From: Georgenia soli
Lineage (GTDB): Bacteria; Actinomycetota; Actinomycetes; Actinomycetales; Actinomycetaceae
Length of the DNA stretch: 64,000 nucleotides
Assembly: GCF_002563695.1 (NCBI RefSeq)
Contig: NZ_PDJI01000004.1
Coordinates: forward strand, 62,001 to 126,000
Reading direction: 5' to 3'
This document shows, piece by piece, positions 8,471-18,305 of the stretch. The stretch's first letter is position 1; each line of letters starts with the position of its first letter. The notes under the pieces are model-generated. The model did not search any database. It was not told the DNA's origin and was given only the letters and a program-made list of their open reading frames with translations. Position numbers and translations under genes: made by a program.

Positions 8471-9138
8471 CAGTCCTCCTCCCGTCCGGGCGGGCCGGCG
8501 AGCACCCGCTGCGCCGCCCCGACCCGGTCCGTCGCCACCATGAGGTGGACCACGTCGTTCTCTTGCACGATCGTGCGCGGCGGCGGCACCATGCCGCGCC
8601 CCAGGCGCGTCAGGTAGGCCACGCGCGCCCCGGTGCGCTCCTCCACCCGCTCCACCTCCTGCCCGACCCACCCTGTGTGCGGGTCGAGGCGGACGAGGCT
8701 GACGGAGGAGGAGGGGTCCTGGTACTCCGACGAGGCGCCCATGGGCAGCATCCGGCGCAGCACCTGGTCCGCCGTCCAGCGGACCGTGGCGACGGTCGGG
8801 ATGCCGAGCCGCTGGTAGACCTCGGCGCGGCGGGGGTCGTAGATGCGGGCGACGACCTTGCCGACGCCGAACACCTCCCGGGCCACCCGCGCGGCGATGA
8901 TGTTGGAGTTGTCGCCGTTGGACACGGCCGCGAAGGCGTGCGCGTCCTCGATGCCCGCCTGGGCGAGCGCGTCGCGGTCGAAACCGAGCCCGGTCACCCG
9001 CCGGCCGCCGAAGTCGGCGGGCAGCCGACGGAAGGCGTCGGGGTTCTGGTCGACGACGGCCACCGAGTGGCCGCTGGCCTCCAGCTGCTCGGCGAGGGAG
9101 GCTCCCACCCTGCCGCAGCCCATGATCACGAAGTGCAC
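8470..9138 (-). CDS. TrkA-family potassium uptake regulatory protein (CeoC-like)
   Basis: A 222-residue paralogue of the neighbouring TrkA gene and the first gene of the pair. The Rossmann motif is MGCGRVGASLAEQLE; VAVVDQNPDAF carries the ribose-binding acidic residue. TrkA-C occupies about residues 135-210 (DPHTGWVGQEVERVEE). The two gene products probably form a heteromeric RCK ring on a potassium carrier. The start is 40 bases from the divergent APC permease gene, which is the likely transport partner. Confidence 0.9.
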   Translation of the reverse strand: MHFVIMGCGRVGASLAEQLEASGHSVAVVDQNPDAFRRLPADFGGRRVTGLGFDRDALAQAGIEDAHAFAAVSNGDNSNIIAARVAREVFGVGKVVARIYDPRRAEVYQRLGIPTVATVRWTADQVLRRMLPMGASSEYQDPSSSVSLVRLDPHTGWVGQEVERVEERTGARVAYLTRLGRGMVPPPRTIVQENDVVHLMVATDRVGAAQRVLAGPPGREED

Positions 9139-9164
9139 GCCACGACGCTACCGCCGCGCGGGCC

Positions 9165-9170
9165 TACCAT
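9165..9170 (+). promoter_or_regulatory. Candidate -10 element of the APC permease (leaderless)
   Basis: TACCAT lies eight bases before the GTG start at 9179 in the 40-base divergent gap, leaving room for essentially no 5' leader. No clear -35 is seen. Confidence 0.35.
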
Positions 9171-9178
9171 GGGGCCTC

Positions 9179-11158
9179 GTGCCAGGTCTCGGAGGGGCGT
9201 TCAAGCGGGTGCTCGTCGGGCGCCCGATGCGCAGTGACCGTCTGCATGCGGCAAAACTGCCCAAACGGTACGCACTGCCGGTCTTCTCCGCCGACGCCTG
9301 GTCCTCCGTGGCGTACGCGCCGGACGAGATCCTCCTGACCCTCTCCCTCGCCGGCCTGGCCGCGCTCACCCTCTCTCCCTGGGTGGGGCTCGCGGTCGTC
9401 GTCGTCATGCTGACGGTCGTCTCCTCCTACCGCCAGACGGTCCACGCCTACCCGAGCGGGGGCGGTGACTACGAGGTGGCGACCACCAACCTCGGCCACC
9501 GGGCCGGCCTCACCGTCGCCAGCGCGCTCCTCGTCGACTACGTCCTCACGGTGGCCGTCTCCATCTCCTCGGCGGTGCAGTACCTCGCGGCCGCCCTGCC
9601 CTCCGCGGCGGACCACCGCACCGGCGTCGCCATCGCCCTGGTCTCCGTCCTCGCGCTGCTCAACCTGCGCGGCGTGCGTGAGTCCGGCCGTGCGATCGCC
9701 GTCCCCGGCTTCCTCTTCCTCGCCTCGATCGGCGTGCTCGCCGTCGTCGGCCTGGCCCAGCACGCCACCGGCACGCTCGAGCCGGCCGCGTCGTCGTCCC
9801 TGGAGGTCGTCCCGGACCCCGCCTACGAGCAGGGACTGGTGGGGCTGGCCGGGGTCTTCCTCGTGCTGCGCGCCTTCTCCTCCGGCGCGGCCGCCCTCAC
9901 GGGCGTGGAGGCCATCAGCAACGGGGTGCCGGCCTTCCAGAAACCCCGGTCGAAGAACGCCGCCACCACCCTGCTGCTGCTGGGGTTCATCGGCGCCACC
10001 ATGCTGATCTCCATCCTGCTCCTGGCGCGGGCGGCGGACGTCCACTTCGTCCAGGACCCGGCCACCCAGCTGCTGCGGGACGGCGTGCCTGTGGGGGACG
10101 GCTACCTCCAGGACCCCGTCATCAGCCAGCTCGCGGCCACCGTGTTCGGGGGCGTGCCCGGGCTGTTCGTCATCGTCACCGCCGTCACCGTGCTGATCCT
10201 CGTGCTCGCCGCGAACACCGCGTTCAACGGGTTCCCTGTGCTCGGGTCGATCCTGGGCCGGGACGGCTTCCTGCCTCGTCAGCTGCACACCCGCGGCGAC
10301 CGCCTCGTCTTCTCCAACGGCATCCTCGCGCTCGCCGTCGCCGCCGGGCTGCTCATCGCCCTCTTCGACGCCGAGGTCACCCGCCTCATCCAGCTCTACA
10401 TCGTCGGGGTGTTCATCTCCTTCACCGTCAGCCAGACCGGCATGGTGCGGCACTGGACGCGGCACCTGCGGGTCGAGACGGACCCTCGGACGCGCCGGGC
10501 CATGCGCCGCTCACGGGTGGTCAACGGCTTCGGGCTGGCGATGACCGGGACCGTGCTCGTGATCGTCCTGATCACGAAGTTCACGCACGGGGCCTGGATC
10601 GCCCTGCTCCTCATGGCGGTGCTGTACGTGGTCATGAACGGGGTGCGCCGCCACTACGACACGGTGGCCGCCAAGCTCGCGGTCCCCGACGTCCGCGCCG
10701 CCAAGGCCCTCCCCGCGCGGGTGCACGGCATCGTGCTCGTCTCGAAGCTGCACCAGCCGGCGATGCGGGCCATCGCCTACGCCCGCGCCACCCGGCCGTC
10801 CACCCTCGAGGCGCTGACCGTCAACGTCTCGCCCGAGGAGACGGAGGCGCTGCGGCGGGCGTGGGAGGAGGCCGAGATCCCGGTGCCGCTCACCGTGCTG
10901 GACTCCCCGTTCCGGGAGGTCACCCGGCCGGTGGTCGAGCACGTGCGCTCGGTCCGGCGGGCGTCCCCGCGCGACCTGGTCGTCGTCTTCGTCCCCGAGT
11001 ACGTCGTCGGACACTGGTGGGAGCAGCTCCTGCACAACCAGAGCGCGCTCCGCCTCAAGAGCCGGCTGCTCTTCACGCCGGGCGTCGTCATGGCGTCCGT
11101 GCCCTTCCAGGTCGACGTCGTCGACCGCCTCGAGACCCGAACCGGAGAACCCGCATGA
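9179..11158 (+). CDS. APC superfamily permease with C-terminal cytoplasmic domain
   Basis: A 659-residue transporter. The GTG at 9179 is chosen because the conserved family opening (PGLGGAFKRVLVGRPMRSDRL...LPKRYALPVF) starts there; upstream frame is a shadow of the TrkA gene. About 12 transmembrane helices occupy residues 45-500, with the substrate-binding helix SADAWSSVAYAPDEI near the start. A roughly 150-residue soluble domain follows (VHGIVLVSKLHQPAMRAIAYAR...), ending in the segment DLVVVFVPEYVVGHWWEQLLHNQ. This architecture is shared with amino-acid/KimA-like potassium carriers. Location beside two TrkA regulators favours potassium transport, but amino-acid uptake cannot be excluded. 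Its stop overlaps the ATG of the methyltransferase gene. Confidence 0.85.
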   Translation: MPGLGGAFKRVLVGRPMRSDRLHAAKLPKRYALPVFSADAWSSVAYAPDEILLTLSLAGLAALTLSPWVGLAVVVVMLTVVSSYRQTVHAYPSGGGDYEVATTNLGHRAGLTVASALLVDYVLTVAVSISSAVQYLAAALPSAADHRTGVAIALVSVLALLNLRGVRESGRAIAVPGFLFLASIGVLAVVGLAQHATGTLEPAASSSLEVVPDPAYEQGLVGLAGVFLVLRAFSSGAAALTGVEAISNGVPAFQKPRSKNAATTLLLLGFIGATMLISILLLARAADVHFVQDPATQLLRDGVPVGDGYLQDPVISQLAATVFGGVPGLFVIVTAVTVLILVLAANTAFNGFPVLGSILGRDGFLPRQLHTRGDRLVFSNGILALAVAAGLLIALFDAEVTRLIQLYIVGVFISFTVSQTGMVRHWTRHLRVETDPRTRRAMRRSRVVNGFGLAMTGTVLVIVLITKFTHGAWIALLLMAVLYVVMNGVRRHYDTVAAKLAVPDVRAAKALPARVHGIVLVSKLHQPAMRAIAYARATRPSTLEALTVNVSPEETEALRRAWEEAEIPVPLTVLDSPFREVTRPVVEHVRSVRRASPRDLVVVFVPEYVVGHWWEQLLHNQSALRLKSRLLFTPGVVMASVPFQVDVVDRLETRTGEPA

Positions 11159-12468
11159 CGAACCAGCCCGACCAGCTCCCCGCCCCCGAGACGCGGACGG
11201 CGGAGGAGGAGCGGCCGGTCGTCGAGGTCGGCGGCCCCGCGCACGGCGGGCACTGCGTCGCCCGGCTCGACGGCCGGGTCGTCTTCGTGCGCCATACCCT
11301 GCCCGGGGAGCGGGTGCGGATCGCCGTCACCGACCGTCGCTCGCGCTTCTGGCGCGCCGACGCCGTGGAGGTGCTCGACCCCTCGCCCGACCGCGTCCCG
11401 TCGGTGTGGCCCGAGGCCGGCCCGGGCGGGGTGGGCGGCGGCGAGCTCGCCCACGTCGCGCTGCCCGCCCAGCGGGAGTGGAAGAGCCAGGTGCTCGCCG
11501 AGACGCTCCGGCGCATCGGCGGCCAGGAGGTGGCCGACGACGTCGCCGCCGTGACCGGCCCCGCCGGCCCCCGCGTCGAGGCGCTGCCCGGCGACGACGC
11601 GCGGGGCGGCCTCGGCACCCGCACCCGGGTGGAGCTCACCGTCACCCCCGACGGTCTCGCGGGGATGCACCGCTTCCGCAGCCACGACGTCCTGCCCCTG
11701 AGCTCCCTGCCGCTCGCCGACCCGGCGATCGGCGAGCTCGGGCTCCTGGGGGCGGACTCGCCCTGGCGGCGCACCTGGCGCCCGGGGGCGCGTGTCGAGG
11801 CGGTCGCCCCGAGCGAGGGCGACCCGCTCGTCCTGGTCGACGGCGAACCCGCCACGCCCGCACGCCGCCGCGGCAAGGGGCCGGCTCGCCGGTCGGTGCG
11901 CGAGGTCGTGCCCTCCCCGGTGGGCGAGCTGCACTACCGCGTCGCCGGCGCCGGGTTCTGGCAGGTGCACCGCGGCGCCCCCGAGGCGCTCGTGCGCGCC
12001 GTGCTCGACGCGGCCCGCGTCCAGCCCGGGCAGGCCGTCCTGGAGCTGTACTCCGGTGCGGGGCTGCTCTCGCTGCCGCTGGCACGCGCGGTGGGGGAGG
12101 AGGGACGGGTCGTCACGCTCGAGGGCTCGGCCACCGCGGTCAAGGACGCCCGCCGCAACCTCCACGACCACCCCAACGTCGCGCTCGGCACCGGTCTGGT
12201 GACGCCCGCGACGGTGAGCGAGGGCGGCCAGGGCTGCGACGTCGTCGTCCTCGACCCGCCGCGGGCCGGCGCGGGGACGAAGGTGATGCGCGCGATCACC
12301 GGCCTCGCTCCGGGCCGGATCGTGCACGTCGCCTGCGACCCGGCGGCCCTCGCCCGTGACCTCGCCGCCGCCCGGGAGGCCGGCTACGTCGTCACGGCGC
12401 TGACCGGTCTGGACCTGTTCCCGCACACGCACCACTTCGAGGTCGTCGCCACGCTCGAGCGGGCCTGA
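11155..12468 (+). CDS. TrmA/RlmD family class I SAM-dependent RNA methyltransferase lacking the Fe-S cysteines
   Basis: A 437-residue enzyme predicted to make 5-methyluridine in tRNA or rRNA. An N-terminal TRAM domain (about residues 18-80) precedes the SAM domain with VLELYSGAGLLSLPLA, DPPRAGAG and the catalytic-cysteine segment HVACDPAALARDL. In Fe-S members the linker reads C-GGC-QH; here the corresponding stretch is EAGPGGVGGGELAHVALPAQ, with no cysteines, so the cluster is absent. The ATG overlaps the permease stop by four bases. The same permease-methyltransferase order occurs in mycobacteria (Rv2690c-Rv2689c). Confidence 0.87.
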   Translation: MTNQPDQLPAPETRTAEEERPVVEVGGPAHGGHCVARLDGRVVFVRHTLPGERVRIAVTDRRSRFWRADAVEVLDPSPDRVPSVWPEAGPGGVGGGELAHVALPAQREWKSQVLAETLRRIGGQEVADDVAAVTGPAGPRVEALPGDDARGGLGTRTRVELTVTPDGLAGMHRFRSHDVLPLSSLPLADPAIGELGLLGADSPWRRTWRPGARVEAVAPSEGDPLVLVDGEPATPARRRGKGPARRSVREVVPSPVGELHYRVAGAGFWQVHRGAPEALVRAVLDAARVQPGQAVLELYSGAGLLSLPLARAVGEEGRVVTLEGSATAVKDARRNLHDHPNVALGTGLVTPATVSEGGQGCDVVVLDPPRAGAGTKVMRAITGLAPGRIVHVACDPAALARDLAAAREAGYVVTALTGLDLFPHTHHFEVVATLERA

Positions 12469-12476
12469 GCCTCCCG

Positions 12477-12510
12477 CTCGGGGCGACGCGGGGCGAGCGG
12501 TCGCCCCGAG
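12477..12510 (+). terminator. Hairpin terminator after the TrmA-like gene
   Basis: An 11-base perfect stem CTCGGGGCGAC (12477-12487) pairs with GTCGCCCCGAG (12500-12510) around a 12-base loop, nine bases after the stop codon. No U-tract follows, as usual in GC-rich actinobacteria. Confidence 0.5.
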
Positions 12511-12567
12511 GCGCCCCAGGGGCGTGCCGGACGCCACAGATCGGCCTCCTTGTCAGCCGCGTGTCGG

Positions 12568-12609
12568 TGGACACACGCGCCCGCGACCAACTATCTTGAT
12601 ATCGAGATA
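12568..12609 (+). promoter_or_regulatory. acn promoter region with an 18-base near-perfect palindromic operator
   Basis: TATCTTGATATCGAGATA (12592-12609) is an inverted repeat with a single mismatch, standing out as AT-rich in a GC-rich gap. A possible -35 TGGACA (12568-12573) and -10 TATCTT (12592-12597), 18 bases apart, put the palindrome directly over the -10, the geometry of a repressor site. It lies 96 bases before the aconitase start. I do not recognise the regulator. Confidence 0.55.
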
Positions 12610-12628
12610 TCCGTGGCGCGGACGCCGT

Positions 12629-12641
12629 GGGACCATGTCCC
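12629..12641 (+). other. Small hairpin in the acn leader
   Basis: GGGAC-CAT-GTCCC forms a five-pair stem with a three-base loop in the presumed 5' untranslated region of acn. It is short and may be chance in this composition. Confidence 0.2.
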
Positions 12642-12704
12642 GTGGACGGCCCCGGTGGCCCCGCGTCACCCGCCGCGCACGCCAGCACGAGCCGAGGAGC
12701 ACAT

Positions 12705-15512
<2,808 letters not shown>

Positions 15513-15542
15513 TCCTCCAGGTGCCGACGGCGTAGCACCGCC

Positions 15543-15579
15543 GGGCAGGCCCCGTCCCGCAACGGGACGGGGCCTGCCC
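15543..15579 (+). terminator. Strong intrinsic terminator of acnA
   Basis: A perfect 17-base stem (15543-15559 with 15563-15579) around a CAA loop begins 31 bases after the acnA stop. The stem is almost entirely G:C. Confidence 0.8.
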
Positions 15580-15645
15580 GTCTCACGGTGGTGAGCCCGC
15601 CCGTCTCACGGTGGTGAGCCCGCCCGTCTCAAGGTGCTGAGCCTG
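15577..15645. repeat. Three tandem 23-base repeats, each a mini-hairpin
   Basis: Three contiguous 23-base units run at 15577-15599, 15600-15622 and 15623-15645. The first two are identical and contain CTCACGGTGGTGAG, a five-pair stem with a four-base loop. The third has paired-arm changes (CTCAAGGTGCTGAG). A truncated fourth unit begins at 15646. The array follows directly on the acnA terminator. Confidence 0.75.
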
Positions 15646-15736
15646 CCCGTCCCACGATCGGGCCCCCAGTCGGTCCGGGCCCACCCCGAGACAAGATCGT
15701 GACGTGCGCGGAGGCGCTCCCCGCGCAGGCGAGCCG

Positions 15737-15742
15737 TAGGGT
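15737..15742 (+). promoter_or_regulatory. Candidate -10 element of the serpin gene (leaderless)
   Basis: TAGGGT ends six bases before the ATG at 15749, so a transcript would start at or beside the start codon. No ribosome-binding site is present upstream, which is consistent. Confidence 0.4.
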
Positions 15743-15748
15743 CACCAC

Positions 15749-17044
15749 ATGGCGCGACACCGTGGTCGACCGCTCACCGGCACTGCGCGCCCCCGGGCGT
15801 TGGCGGTCGTGCTCGGGACGGGGGTCGTCGTGAGCGCGTGCGCGGGCGCCGACGCCGGCGTCGAGCTGCGCTCCGACGTCGAGCACGAGGCCGTCACCGT
15901 CCAGGACTCCGTCGGGGTGCCCGACGCCGTCGACGCCACCACGGCGCTCGGCGCCGCGCTGGTCATGGCCGGCGAGCCGGGGGAGAACCGGGTGATCTCT
16001 CCCGCCTCGGTGGCGGTGGCGCTCGCCATGCTGGCGGAGGGGGCGCGCGGCGAGAGCGCCGCCGTGCTCGACGGGGCGCTCGGCGTGGCGGGCGAGGAGC
16101 GCACCGACGCCTACAACGCCCTGCAGTCCGCGGTGCTCGAGTACGACGGGGACCCCGGGGACGTCGACGACGACAACCTCCCGGAACGCCCGCTCCTCCA
16201 CCTCGCGAACGGCGTCGTCGTCGACGAGGGGCGGGAGGTCGAGGCCGCCTTCCTCGACAGCCTCGCACGCGGGTACGGAGCCGGCGTCCGGATGGCCGAG
16301 CTGTCGGACTCCTCCGGGGGACGGGCGCTCGACGCCTGGGTCCGTGAGCACACGGGCGGGCGGATCGAGTCCTCGTCGATCCAGCCCTCCCCCGACCTCG
16401 TCCTCGTGCTGCAGAACGCCGTGCTGCTCGCGGCACGCTGGCAGGACCCGTTCGGCGCCGAGCTGACCAGCGAGCGGCCGTTCACCCTCGCCTCGGGCGG
16501 GGAGGTACAGGTCGAGGCCATGAGCCAGCAGGTTCTCGCCGCCTACGCGGAGGTCGCCGGCGGTCAGGCGGTGCGTCTGCCGTACTCCGAGGGCTTCGCC
16601 ATGGACGTGCTCCTGCCGGCGCCCGGCCGGCAGACGGCGCCGGGCGCGGAGGTGTGGCGGGCGCTCGACGAGTCGCTCGGGGGGCCCGCCGCGACGGACG
16701 TCCAGCTGCAGCTCCCCAAGGTCGACGTCGAGACCTCGGCCGACCTCGTGCCGCCGCTGACCGAGCTCGGCCTCGGCCTCCTGTTCAGCTACCCGGGGGC
16801 CGACCTGACGGGCATCGCACCCGACCTTTTCGTCGGCGCCGTCGGCCACCAGACGACCCTCACCGTGGACGAGGAGGGCACCGTGGCGGCGGCGACCACC
16901 GAGATCGGCGCGGAGGCCGGCTACGCGCCGGACCCGAGCCACCCCGTCGTGATGACCGTCGACCGGCCGTTCGCGCTGCGCATCGTCCACGTGGAGACGG
17001 GCTGGCCGCTGTTCATGGGCGTGGTGGCGGACCCGCGCGGATGA
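15749..17044 (+). CDS. Serpin family lipoprotein (predicted inhibitory serine protease inhibitor)
   Basis: A 431-residue serpin. An N-terminal signal ends in a lipobox (VVVSAC; lipidated Cys31), so the protein should be anchored on the outer face of the membrane. The serpin core shows NRVISPASVAVALAMLAEGARG, the LVLQNAVLLAARWQDPF strand and the C-terminal DRPFALRIVHVETGWPLFMG. The reactive-centre-loop hinge EEGTVAAATT starts at residue 375 and has the small residues required for loop insertion, so an inhibitory rather than storage role is expected. The cleavage site should lie around residues 388-393 (EAGYAP region). The target protease is unknown. A convergent monooxygenase gene ends 15 bases downstream. 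Confidence 0.9.
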   Translation: MARHRGRPLTGTARPRALAVVLGTGVVVSACAGADAGVELRSDVEHEAVTVQDSVGVPDAVDATTALGAALVMAGEPGENRVISPASVAVALAMLAEGARGESAAVLDGALGVAGEERTDAYNALQSAVLEYDGDPGDVDDDNLPERPLLHLANGVVVDEGREVEAAFLDSLARGYGAGVRMAELSDSSGGRALDAWVREHTGGRIESSSIQPSPDLVLVLQNAVLLAARWQDPFGAELTSERPFTLASGGEVQVEAMSQQVLAAYAEVAGGQAVRLPYSEGFAMDVLLPAPGRQTAPGAEVWRALDESLGGPAATDVQLQLPKVDVETSADLVPPLTELGLGLLFSYPGADLTGIAPDLFVGAVGHQTTLTVDEEGTVAAATTEIGAEAGYAPDPSHPVVMTVDRPFALRIVHVETGWPLFMGVVADPRG

Positions 17045-17059
17045 CGACCGGGCCCGGGC

Positions 17060-18286
17060 TCAGGACGAGAGGGGGTCCGGGTCCCAGCGCGTGAAGCGCG
17101 TGAGCGGGCGCAGCGCCAACGCCGCAGGCAGCCGGCGCATCACCGCGTTCCGCAGGGCGACCGCCGGCGCGAGCCGGAGCTCGTGCCCGACCCGGCCGGC
17201 CCACCGCGACGCCGTCGCCACGGCCTGGGCCCTCGGGCGGCGCGTCCGGTCGTAGACGGCCAGCGAGACCTCGACCGGCCGGTCGGGGGCGCAGGCCCGG
17301 CCGAGCACCACCGCGTCCTCGAGCGCCTGCGCCGCGCCCTGGCCCAGGTGCGGCGTCATCGCGTGCGCCGCGTCCCCGAGGAGGGCGACCGGACCGCGCA
17401 CGAAGCTCCGGAGCGGTCTGCCCAGCTCGTAGAGGTCGTGGCGCAGCACGTCCTCGGGTTGGCCGGAGGCGAGGAGTGCCGGGATCGGGGCGTGCCAGTG
17501 GCGGAACCGGCGCCTGAGGTCGCCCAGCTCGTCCGCGGAGCGCTCGCCCTCGGGGGCCGGGGCGGCGGCGAACCAATACACCCGCCCGTCCAGGAGGGGC
17601 ACGATGCCGAACTCGGTGCCCGGGCCCCACGTGCTGGTGACCCCGGCCTGGACCGTCTCCGTCCCGCGGGTCACCGAACGCCAGGCGGTGACGCCCGAGT
17701 AGCGCGGGCCCGGGTGCTCCGGCCAGAGCTCGCTCCGCACGCGCGAGCGGATGCCGTCCGCACCCACGACGAGGTCCGCCGTCGCCGTGCGCTCTGTGCC
17801 ACCCCGGACGAACGTCACCGACGCTCGCCCAGCTCCCGCGGCCCTCACCGACACCACGCGCGCGCCGCTGACGAGCGCGTCCGGCGGCACCGCGTCGAGC
17901 AGGAGCCGATGAAGGTGCTGCCGGTGGATGCCGACGACGACCGCCTCCGCGTCGGCCCCGGACCGCGTGCCGGTGGTCCCGGGCTCTGCGCGGGCGGCCT
18001 CGGCCCCCGCGCCGGCCGCCCGGGCCCCGCCGAGACGGACGAGCCACCGTCCGGAGGGGTCCCGGACACCGCCCTCCTCCTGCGGCGGGGCGCCGGATCC
18101 GACGACGTCGGCGAGACCGAGCGCGTGCAGCGCCCGCCTGGCGTTCGCCGGCAGGGTGATGCCCGCGCCGATCTCGGCGAACGCCGGAGCACGTTCGAGA
18201 ACGGTCACCCGCCAGCCCGCCCGGCCCAGCGCGAGAGCGGCGGCGAGCCCTCCGACGCCGCCGCCAACCACCACCGCGTGACGCAT
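17060..18286 (-). CDS. FAD-dependent monooxygenase (class A flavoprotein hydroxylase type)
   Basis: A 408-residue protein with the three FAD motifs of PHBH-type hydroxylases: the N-terminal dinucleotide fold VVVGGGVGGLAAALALGRAG, the DG motif LVVGADGIRSRVRSEL near residue 170 and the GD motif LLGDAAHAMTPHLGQGAAQALEDA near residue 310. It probably hydroxylates a small aromatic or similar compound using NAD(P)H and oxygen; the substrate is not apparent from the context. It starts 19 bases after the stop of the S9 peptidase gene on the same strand, so the two may be cotranscribed, although no functional link is obvious. Confidence 0.87.
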   Translation of the reverse strand: MRHAVVVGGGVGGLAAALALGRAGWRVTVLERAPAFAEIGAGITLPANARRALHALGLADVVGSGAPPQEEGGVRDPSGRWLVRLGGARAAGAGAEAARAEPGTTGTRSGADAEAVVVGIHRQHLHRLLLDAVPPDALVSGARVVSVRAAGAGRASVTFVRGGTERTATADLVVGADGIRSRVRSELWPEHPGPRYSGVTAWRSVTRGTETVQAGVTSTWGPGTEFGIVPLLDGRVYWFAAAPAPEGERSADELGDLRRRFRHWHAPIPALLASGQPEDVLRHDLYELGRPLRSFVRGPVALLGDAAHAMTPHLGQGAAQALEDAVVLGRACAPDRPVEVSLAVYDRTRRPRAQAVATASRWAGRVGHELRLAPAVALRNAVMRRLPAALALRPLTRFTRWDPDPLSS

Positions 18287-18305
18287 GACGGCGACCTCCC
18301 GCGGG

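Noticed and set aside
15577..15665. Possible CRISPR array
   Set aside because: The repeats are directly abutting with no unique spacers, only three units, and no cas genes are in the window.
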